From: Microbacterium sp. B35-30
Lineage (GTDB): Bacteria; Actinomycetota; Actinomycetes; Actinomycetales; Microbacteriaceae
Length of the DNA: 64,000 bases
Reading direction: 5' to 3'
NCBI RefSeq assembly: GCF_010634855.1
Contig: NZ_MWLQ01000023.1
Coordinates: forward strand, 51,383 to 115,382
The notes under the pieces are model-generated. The model had not been told where the DNA came from, did no database searches, and saw only the letters and a list, made by a program, of their open reading frames with translations. Position numbers and translations under genes: made by a program. This document shows positions 57,719-64,000 of this stretch, one piece after another; position 1 is the stretch's first letter; each line of letters opens with the position of its first letter.

Positions 57719-58438
57719 ATGAAGGTCATCTCTTACAACCTGCGCAAGCACCGGGCGGCCGGCGAACTGGCCCACCTGGTAGAGCGCCACGGTGCTGATG
57801 CGCTGTGTCTGCAGGAGGCGGATACCAGCGACCTCCCGGACGAGATCTCTGGGCTGAGGCTGGCGGAGTCCACGCAGCGCAACCGGCTGGGGCTCGCCGT
57901 CTACTACCGCGAGAACACCTACCGCGCCGTCGATGTGCGGGCTATCGCCCTCAAGAAGTCGCTCCACGACAGGGTGCTGAAGCCGGCGGAGGAACGGATG
58001 CTGGGCGTCCGGCTCCACGACATCGACGAGAACATCGACATCATCGTGGCGTCGTTCCATGCCGCCCCGCTCACCGCGCTGAATTCTCTGCGGCGCCACC
58101 AGATCCGCACGGCGCTGGGCGAGTTGCAGCAGCTCGGCGAAGGGCTGCCGGCGCTCATGGTCGGCGACTACAACTATCCGGTGTTCAAGGAGCGGCTCGG
58201 CCAGCACGTGCGCGAGCAGGGGTACGAGCTCAACCTCAGCGATTCGCGCACGTACACGCGCTACCGCTTCTTCCGCGGGCACTACGATTTCGCGACGTCG
58301 GTCGGCTTCGAGATCGACCGCGTGCGCACGCTGCCGCAGGGGCTCAGCGACCACCTGCCCATCCTCGTGACGGCTCACCCCGCCGTCGGCGTCCGCCGGG
58401 TCGTCGAGGTCGCGGAGGCCGAGACCGGCGTCGCCTGA
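57719..58438 (+). CDS. endonuclease/exonuclease/phosphatase (EEP) family protein
   Basis: The 239-residue protein starts at ATG 57719 (MKVISYNLRKH). Metal and catalytic elements of the EEP fold are present: ISYNLRK, LCLQEAD, ASFHAAPL, VGDYNYP and LSDHLPI. This fold includes DNA and RNA nucleases and phosphodiesterases of sugars and lipids, and the substrate cannot be assigned from sequence alone. No signal peptide or membrane segment is seen, so it is probably cytosolic. The gene has no obvious operon partner. Confidence 0.85.
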   Translation: MKVISYNLRKHRAAGELAHLVERHGADALCLQEADTSDLPDEISGLRLAESTQRNRLGLAVYYRENTYRAVDVRAIALKKSLHDRVLKPAEERMLGVRLHDIDENIDIIVASFHAAPLTALNSLRRHQIRTALGELQQLGEGLPALMVGDYNYPVFKERLGQHVREQGYELNLSDSRTYTRYRFFRGHYDFATSVGFEIDRVRTLPQGLSDHLPILVTAHPAVGVRRVVEVAEAETGVA

Positions 58439-58487
58439 CCTCACCCCGGCGTTTCAGGCGCCCCCTGGTTTCCTGACGCGCCGCGCG

Positions 58488-58493
58488 TACGAT
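58488..58493 (+). promoter_or_regulatory. -10 box for a probable leaderless transcript (TACGAT)
   Basis: TACGAT ends 6 bases before the GTG at 58500. A second TACGAT at 58557-58562 precedes a later ATG (58572), so either could serve. Confidence 0.4.
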
Positions 58494-58499
58494 GGGAGC

Positions 58500-60380
58500 G
58501 TGACGAGGGGGACCGTCACGCGCACCGTATCCGAGGGTGCGCGAACTGGGGTTGCTTACGATGCCGGGGCAATGCCTGTTCCGACGCGCCGGCGGCGCGT
58601 GTGGCCCTGGATCCTGGTCGGTGTCCTCGCCGTACTGCTCGCGGCCGCCGTGGTCGCCGGCGCGCTCACGATGCAGTTCTGGTCCGAAGCGCAGCGGGCC
58701 CGCGCCGCGGTCGGGCGGGCGGCATCCGGGATCGCGGAACTCCGCGGCAGCCTGGAGACGGCCGACGAGGCGCAGCTTCTCGCGGCGACGGACGCGATCC
58801 AGGCGGACGTGACGCTCGCCGTCCGGACCGTGGATGGCCCGTTGTGGGACCTCGCCTCTCGCGTGCCGTTCATCGGGCAGAACGTCGATGCGGTGCGGCG
58901 TGTGACGCATGCGGTCGACGTCCTCGTCGAGCGCGCCCTGACGCCGGGACTGCAGTTCCTCTCGGTCACCGACTTCGACGACCTCACGCTCGACGGCGGC
59001 GGGATCGACCTCGAGCCGTTCCGCCAGGTGCAGAGCTCGATCCCCGAGATCGCCGCAGCCTTCGCCGACGCGCAGTCGATCGTCGCGCCGATCGACACGG
59101 CGACGCTCCTTCCCGAGGTGAGCGCGTCGATCTCCGACATCCTCACCTTCATCGACCTCGCGACGCCGGCACTCGGAGTAGCCGAGAAGTACCTGCCGAC
59201 ACTTCTCGACATGGCAGGGTCTGGCGGAATCAAGACCTACCTCCTGATCTTCCAGAACAACGCCGAGATCCGTGCCACGGGTGGGAACCCGGCGGCGAGC
59301 ATGATCGTGACCCTCACGGACGGCAAGCTCGGGTACGTGGATCAGGCGAGTTCGCAGACGTTCTACGACGCCGGAACGCAGGACGATGTGTACGTGGCGC
59401 TGCCCGCCGAGACCACCGGGCTGTATCTGCCCACGTTCGCGCAGCACTCGCAGGATTACACCTTCACCCCCGACTTCCCGACGACGGCCCAGCTCTTCCA
59501 GGCCCTGTGGACCCACACCACCGGCGCGACGTTCGACGGTGTCGTCTCGATCGACCCCGTCGTGCTCTCGCACATGCTCGCCGTCGCCGGACCCGTGACG
59601 CTCGGTACGGGGGAACAGCTCACCGCGGACAACGCCGTCTCGGTGCTGCTCCGTGACGCGTACGAGCGCTATCCCGAGGGCCGCGATTCCGACCGGTTCT
59701 TCGCGGATGCCGCGAAGCAGGTGTTCGCGCACCTCACGACCTCGGCCTGGGACCCGCTGCAGATGCTCGATGCGCTGAAGAAGGCTGCGGCAGAGCAGCG
59801 CGTCAACCTCGCGTTCGTCGACCAGGCCGCGCAGGCGCTCGCCGTCGAGCTCGGGGTGGACGGCGCGTTGGCCGGCGACACCACGACGCGGACGCAGGTG
59901 GGGATCTACCTGAATGACTCCTCCGTCGGCAAGCTCGAGTACCACTTGACGACGTCGATCATCGCGACGTGCGACGCCGCGGCGCGGACGATCACGACCA
60001 CGATGACGCTGGCGAACGGCATCGGCGACGACATCCGAAGCCCTTACACGCTCGGGCTCCGCAACTGGCGATTCGGCCTGCCGAGTACCACGATGATGCT
60101 CGACGTGCTGTTCTTCGCGCCTCCCGGCGCTCAGATCACGCACACCGTCCCGGCGGTGGGAGACGTCCCGCGGTGGGAACGCAGCGGCGTCGAGAAGGGC
60201 AACACCGCACTCAGCAAGACGGTGTTCGTCGCCAAGGGAGAGACCGTGACCACCGCGTTCACGGTCGCATTGCCGCCCGGCGACCTCGCTCCGCTGCGAC
60301 TGCGTCACACCCCCACGGCGACCGCGACCACCGTCACCATCGACCCGAGCTGCGTGGCGCTCTTCCCGGCTGCACGGTGA
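58500..60380 (+). CDS. DUF4012 membrane-anchored protein
   Basis: The 626-residue protein is read from GTG 58500; ATG 58572 (MPVPTRRRR) would remove 24 residues and is also plausible. One membrane anchor (VWPWILVGVLAVLLAAAVV) lies near residues 35-60, followed by a helical region and the DUF4012 domain. That domain is recognised by FQNNAEIRATGG and the DYTFTPDFPTTAQLFQALW region. DUF4012 proteins occur near capsule or surface polysaccharide genes and may share ancestry with LytR-type enzymes. No polysaccharide cluster is in this window. Catalytic function is unknown. Confidence 0.85.
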   Translation: MTRGTVTRTVSEGARTGVAYDAGAMPVPTRRRRVWPWILVGVLAVLLAAAVVAGALTMQFWSEAQRARAAVGRAASGIAELRGSLETADEAQLLAATDAIQADVTLAVRTVDGPLWDLASRVPFIGQNVDAVRRVTHAVDVLVERALTPGLQFLSVTDFDDLTLDGGGIDLEPFRQVQSSIPEIAAAFADAQSIVAPIDTATLLPEVSASISDILTFIDLATPALGVAEKYLPTLLDMAGSGGIKTYLLIFQNNAEIRATGGNPAASMIVTLTDGKLGYVDQASSQTFYDAGTQDDVYVALPAETTGLYLPTFAQHSQDYTFTPDFPTTAQLFQALWTHTTGATFDGVVSIDPVVLSHMLAVAGPVTLGTGEQLTADNAVSVLLRDAYERYPEGRDSDRFFADAAKQVFAHLTTSAWDPLQMLDALKKAAAEQRVNLAFVDQAAQALAVELGVDGALAGDTTTRTQVGIYLNDSSVGKLEYHLTTSIIATCDAAARTITTTMTLANGIGDDIRSPYTLGLRNWRFGLPSTTMMLDVLFFAPPGAQITHTVPAVGDVPRWERSGVEKGNTALSKTVFVAKGETVTTAFTVALPPGDLAPLRLRHTPTATATTVTIDPSCVALFPAAR

Positions 60381-60392
60381 CGGCCGGACCCG

Positions 60393-61235
60393 TCAGAGGA
60401 GCGTCGGATCCGGGTCGGACCACTTCTCGATGCCCTGCACCACCCAGAACGCGAAGAACAGTATGAGCGCGGCGGCTTCGACGATGAGCACGATCGGGAT
60501 GCCGGAGCCGTCGGCGTCGGGCAGCAGGATGACGTACGCGATCAGGGTGAGCACGAGTCCCACGGCGATGACCGTGTAGAGCACGCGGAACACCGGCGTC
60601 GGCTGCGGACCCCGGCGGGGGAAGGCGTTGCGCACCGCGACCGCCGCGAACAGTGCGAAGAAGGCCGTCGTCGCGACGAAGTGCGCCTGCTGCAGGAACG
60701 CGTCGCGTGCGAACGCCCAGGTGAGTGCGGTGACGGCGAGAACGACCACGGCGACCAGCAGCGACGGCCACACGGCGGCGAGCGAGACCTGACCGAGCGC
60801 AGCGAGCACGAGGGCGACGAGGAGCACGAGCGCGCCGAGCACGAGGTACACGGAGACGCCGTTCGCGGCATCCGCTTCGTACTGCGGGGGGAAGCAGCGC
60901 CCTGTGCAGTCGACGACGACGCCGGGCACGGCATCCGGTGACAGCGTCGTCGGCACGAGGGCGATGAGGGGTGCGAACAGCGCGGCGGCATCGAGGAGCG
61001 CACGCTCGGCGCCGCGACCCGACAGCGCGAAGAGCGCGAGGGACACCGCGATCAGCGCCCCGACGAACACGTCGCGGGCGGGCGTGTAGAAGTAGTCGCT
61101 CACCGACGTGAGCCAGCCGTAGGTGGTCGCCGCCTGCGCGATCGCGACGAAGATCGCGACGACGGTGCCGGCGATGCCGATCCGCAGATACCGGTAGGTG
61201 CGCTCGAGCGAGGTCGAGACGGCGGCGATCGACAT
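60393..61235 (-). CDS. polytopic membrane protein of unknown function
   Basis: The 280-residue protein starts at the ATG complementary to 61233-61235 (MSIAAVSTSLER). About seven hydrophobic helices are visible, for example AGTVVAIFVAIAQAATTYGW and VYLVLGALVLLVALVLAAL. A short loop VVDCTGRCFPP contains two Cys that could form a disulfide outside the cell, and the end is WSDPDPTLL. I do not recognise a family with certainty. It is convergent with the DUF4012 gene and divergent from the VanZ-like gene. Confidence 0.7.
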   Translation of the reverse strand: MSIAAVSTSLERTYRYLRIGIAGTVVAIFVAIAQAATTYGWLTSVSDYFYTPARDVFVGALIAVSLALFALSGRGAERALLDAAALFAPLIALVPTTLSPDAVPGVVVDCTGRCFPPQYEADAANGVSVYLVLGALVLLVALVLAALGQVSLAAVWPSLLVAVVVLAVTALTWAFARDAFLQQAHFVATTAFFALFAAVAVRNAFPRRGPQPTPVFRVLYTVIAVGLVLTLIAYVILLPDADGSGIPIVLIVEAAALILFFAFWVVQGIEKWSDPDPTLL

Positions 61236-61242
61236 GCCGATC

Positions 61243-61248
61243 ACCCTA
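61243..61248 (-). promoter_or_regulatory. -10 box for a probable leaderless transcript (TAGGGT)
   Basis: On the minus strand TAGGGT ends 7 bases before the ATG at 61235. No ribosome binding site is present. Confidence 0.5.
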
Positions 61249-61302
61249 GCGGGAGGTGCCCGACGGTCGTCGGCGGGGCCAGACGCTTTCGAGGACCGCG
61301 AG

Positions 61303-61308
61303 TAGACT
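61303..61308 (+). promoter_or_regulatory. -10 box (TAGACT) of the VanZ-like gene
   Basis: TAGACT lies 50 bases before the ATG at 61359, giving a short leader with a GAGGGGAG site. No clear -35 was found. Confidence 0.4.
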
Positions 61309-61358
61309 CGCCGCACTGCGCGGCACTGCCGCGGCGCCCGACCGAGGGGAGCCCCGCC

Positions 61359-61820
61359 ATGACCGACGCACCCATCCTCGTGCCCGCACGGCCCCACACC
61401 GCGGCCGTCGCCACCGTGCACCGCCGTCGCGCGCAGGGGCGCGGCATCCGTCTGCTCGTCATCTACGGTGTGCTGCTGACGCTCATCGCGTTCTGGCCGG
61501 TGCCGGTGGATCGCGGGGCGTCTGGCCTGCTGCGCGCGATCACGCAGGCGGTCCCATGGCTGACGTACGACGTCATCGAGACGACTGCCAACGTCGCACT
61601 GTTCGTGCCGTTCGGGGTGCTGCTGGCGCTCGTGCTTCCGCTGCACCGCGGACTCGTCGTGCCGATCGCTCTCGCCACCACGCTGCTCATCGAGTCGGGT
61701 CAGGCTCTGCTCCTCGCCGAGCGCACGCCCAGCCTGCGCGACATCGTCGCCAACGTTCTCGGCGCGGCCATCGGCCTCGCCATTGTGCAGCTCATCGAAC
61801 GGCGTGCGGCGCCGAAGTGA
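61359..61820 (+). CDS. VanZ-like membrane protein
   Basis: The 153-residue protein starts at ATG 61359 behind GAGGGGAG. Four hydrophobic segments are present, and the family features NVALFVPFGVLLALV and IESGQALLLAERTPSLRDIVANVLG are clear. VanZ-like proteins are small membrane proteins; the founding member gives low-level teicoplanin resistance, but most, like this one without van genes nearby, have no known role. Confidence 0.88.
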   Translation: MTDAPILVPARPHTAAVATVHRRRAQGRGIRLLVIYGVLLTLIAFWPVPVDRGASGLLRAITQAVPWLTYDVIETTANVALFVPFGVLLALVLPLHRGLVVPIALATTLLIESGQALLLAERTPSLRDIVANVLGAAIGLAIVQLIERRAAPK

Positions 61821-61833
61821 CGGGTGCCGGGCA

Positions 61834-62196
61834 TCAGCTCCCGAAGTAGCTGCGTGCGTCGCGGGTGCTCAGCAGGATCAGCCCGATCAGCGACAGCAGC
61901 GACCCGCCGATCACCGACCACAGGCTGGCATCGGAGAAGAGGTTGAGCACCTGCAGCACGATGGTGATGGCGAAGACGACCATCGCGATCGTGCGGGCGG
62001 TGGGGTTGCCGCGCCACAGGCCGACGCCGACGGCGAGGGTGATGGCTCCGATGATGAGGCTGATCCACCCGAGGATCGCGGGCCAGGTGATGAAGAGGCC
62101 GGCGATGATCGCGAAGATCGATCCAACGATCTGCAGAAAGCCGGAGATCCAGGCGATGATGGCGACGAGCGTGACGCCGAGCGGGCGCTGAGTCAT
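61834..62196 (-). CDS. four-helix membrane protein (DUF7144-like)
   Basis: The 120-residue protein starts at the ATG complementary to 62194-62196, behind GGAGGA. It contains four membrane helices with short loops (VTLVAIIAWISGFLQIVGSI, ILGWISLIIGAITLAVGVGLW, IAMVVFAITIVLQVLNLF, VIGGSLLSLIGLILLS) and ends RDARSYFGS. The compact layout resembles widespread actinobacterial membrane proteins of unknown function. It is convergent with the VanZ-like gene. Confidence 0.75.
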   Translation of the reverse strand: MTQRPLGVTLVAIIAWISGFLQIVGSIFAIIAGLFITWPAILGWISLIIGAITLAVGVGLWRGNPTARTIAMVVFAITIVLQVLNLFSDASLWSVIGGSLLSLIGLILLSTRDARSYFGS

Positions 62197-62297
62197 GGGT
62201 GAGTCCTCCGTGGCGAGACAGATTCGGCTGAAGGCTCCAACGTAGCGGTCGCCTGCCGGCGCGAACGCGTTTCACGCTGAGCTGCTCGTGTCGGCCC

Positions 62298-63799
62298 TCA
62301 GAATGGTGCCGCGGTGTCGTCGCCCGGCACGAAGACGACGCGCTGCGGAGGATGGTCGAGGTACGGCCGGCCGGCCGGACTGGTCCACTCGAGGGTGCCG
62401 CCGGGGAGCTGGCGCACCGTCCAGTCGGTCGCGTGTTTCAGCGTGTGATGTCTTTTGCAGAGGCAGGCGAGATTGCGGACGTCGGTCGGACCGCCTCGGG
62501 CGTGGTCGTGCGTGTGGTCGTCATCGCACAGTCGCGCCGGCCTTCGGCATCCGGGGAAGCGGCAGTGCGGATCCCGGGCCTTGAGGTACCGCTGCTGCGC
62601 CGCCGACGGCTGGTAGCGGTCGACCGCGAGCACCATCCCGGTCACCGGATCGGTCATCACGCGGTCCCAGCCCGGCGCATCACCGGCGAGGCGCCGTGCG
62701 GTGGCGGGGTCGACGGGCGCGATGCCGTCGAGTTCGACACCGCCGCTCGTGACCCCGGTCAGGGTCGTGACGGGCACCGTGATCTGCGCGGTCGCGCGGA
62801 TCGCCCCGAGTCCGCCGGGCGCGGCATCCAGGGTCGGGTCGATCACCGGAGCGCCGGTGAGGAGCAGATCGGCGACGAGGTCGGCGCGGATCTGGTCGAT
62901 CGTCCGCTCGTCGAACCACACTTCTTCGTCGGGCGCGGTCTCGCAGCTGCTGTCGGGAGCACCAAGGGCTGCGGCATCCGTCGTTTCGTGCGTCGTTCGC
63001 ACCTGGTGCCGGCGGGAGGCGTCGACCCGCTTGATGAGCTTGGCCTGCCGTGTCGCCGGTCGACGATGCCGTGGGCCAGCGCGGTCGGGAGCATGTGGTT
63101 CAGCAGCGACATGCCGTCGTCGAGGTCGGTCACCCAGATGCGGCGGCCCTGCACAGCGAGATCGTGGCGCTCCTGAAGAGTGAGCGGGTTGCGGATGTCT
63201 GCCTGCTGCCGGGCGTAGGCACGGGTGCGCGCGGCCGTCGTCGTCTCCGCGTATTCGAGAACCGCGCGTTCGAACTCGGCCCGTGCAGCGGGCTCGTCGA
63301 TCGCGCCGCCGCAGTCGAGGATGGCTGTCACGTGGCCTCGTGAGATGCGCCCCGCTTCGAGGGCTGTCACGGTGACCGCGAACGAGGTGGTGAGCCGATG
63401 TGCGTCCCACATGTGCGACTGCATCGTGCGGTCGTTGACCTTCACGGCGAGACCGAGCTCGGCCGCCAGTGCGCGCAGCGGCATGTCGCGTTCCTTCGAG
63501 CGCGCCGACGGGATGCGCGCCTGCTGCGCCTCAGCGAGGGCGAACGCGTCGGCCAGGAGACGCAGTTTGCGGGCGTGGAGGGCGGCCTCTTCGGCGTGGA
63601 TACGGCGCAGCTGCGCAGCGAGGTCTCCGGCGCGCTGCGCCTCGACCTCGTCGCGTTCCGCGTCGTCCACGATGTGCCCTTCCGTCGCGCAGAGAGCGCG
63701 ACCCTTCTCACGGGATGATCCCGATCGGACCGCGGGGCACAACGCGGTCGGATCTCTGCGAAAGAACCGGATGACGGTGTCTTTCGCTGGATCCATCAT
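62298..63799 (-). pseudogene. DUF222/HNH endonuclease with a single-base frameshift
   Basis: On the minus strand the N-terminal DUF222 part (from the ATG complementary to 63797-63799, behind GGAGG) reads well to ALAHGIVDR. The frame then shifts, and the second part starts in another frame with RQAKLIKRVDASRRHQV. Adding one C to the plus strand near 63056 (reading gtcgcccggtc) would restore DRATRQAKLIKR. The HNH motif CRFPGCRRPARLCDDDHTHDH...NLACLCKRHH is intact in the second frame. These genes are common, often multicopy, actinobacterial proteins. The shift may be real decay or a sequence error, since the rest is undamaged. Confidence 0.85.
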
Positions 63800-63873
63800 G
63801 GCGGGGGCCTCCGACATTGCGGTGGCCGTCCGCATCCGGCCGACACCGCCTGGGCGCGTGCCGGACGACGCCC

Positions 63874-63902
63874 TTGTGCGCCGGATTCGGCCGCGCTAGC
63901 AT
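63874..63902 (+). promoter_or_regulatory. outward-facing promoter (TTGTGC-N17-TAGCAT)
   Basis: TTGTGC (63874-63879) and TAGCAT (63897-63902) are 17 bases apart, matching the form of the other strong promoters here. Transcription would run off the right edge. Confidence 0.6.
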
Positions 63903-63983
63903 CCGGGCATCGATTGCCAGGGGGTGTCGCAATCGTTGGGGTCCATCGCACGGTGCGACTTATTCGTCGCGCCGACTTCGACC

Positions 63984-64000
63984 GGGGGGGGGGGGGGGGG
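63984..64000. repeat. G homopolymer reaching the window end
   Basis: At least 17 consecutive G follow gacttcgacc and continue to the last base. Its full length is not visible. Confidence 0.9.

Larger units (their letters stand above)
63800..64000. other. window-edge region without a gene
   Basis: These 201 bases hold a rightward promoter (63874-63902), a short inverted element around gattg/caatc (about 63912-63934) and a terminal G run. Any gene driven by the promoter begins beyond the window. Confidence 0.5.

Overview
This window is high-GC actinobacterial DNA, most likely from Microbacterium or a close relative in Microbacteriaceae. That assignment rests on the gene order rpoC - str operon - S10/spc/alpha ribosomal clusters, strong G/C third-position codon use, frequent GTG starts, an HNH/DUF222 gene and the style of the surface proteins. 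It is an inference from sequence character, not a database match. No tRNA, rRNA, CRISPR array, insertion sequence or prophage module was seen.

Layout. (1) 1-3182: the 3' three quarters of rpoC and its terminator. (2) 3209-5108: a leftward, translationally coupled trio of small envelope-associated proteins (holin-like/DUF3618 type). (3) 5374-9221: small membrane or secreted proteins of unknown function, including a convergent pair (5374-5988 and 6004-6657) that look like paralogues. (4) 9564-23886: a tightly packed rightward locus encoding a Ser/Thr kinase with a C-terminal membrane anchor, a 2002-residue extracellular Ig/fibronectin protein, a MoxR AAA+ ATPase, a DUF58 protein, a transglutaminase-like membrane protein whose catalytic Cys and His are replaced, an FHA protein and a 201-residue basic tail-anchored protein. 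Acidic-Thr-(S/A)RR motifs recur in the kinase, the FHA protein and the last protein, which suggests a phosphorylation-controlled envelope complex. This is the best candidate for an undescribed system. (5) 24258-28692: rpsL, rpsG, fusA and tuf, with a clear promoter and long leader. (6) 28893-37209: a small MT0933-antitoxin-like gene and two sortase-type surface proteins (LPATG and LAVTG signals), placed between tuf and the S10 operon. (7) 37694-54150: the S10, spc and alpha operons (rpsJ to rplQ) with secY, adk, map, a DsbA-like gene, infA, rpmJ and rpoA. rpsN and rpsD are absent from their common positions, and palindromic sequences sit in both gaps. (8) 54214-63799: an SGNH-type acyltransferase (leftward), truA, a coiled-coil protein, an endonuclease/exonuclease/phosphatase-family protein, a DUF4012 protein, three small membrane proteins (one VanZ-like) and a frameshifted HNH endonuclease. 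(9) 63800-64000: an outward-facing promoter and a terminal G homopolymer.

Regulation. Promoters of the form TTGNNN-N17-TANNNT precede the str, S10 and infA-alpha operons, both surface genes and the right edge. A separate set of genes has a TAGGCT/TAGGGT-like -10 box only 6-8 nt upstream of the start codon, as expected for leaderless transcripts. The word GGATGCC (reverse complement GGCATCC) appears much more often than base composition would predict, and inverted pairs of it form hairpins at several operon joints.
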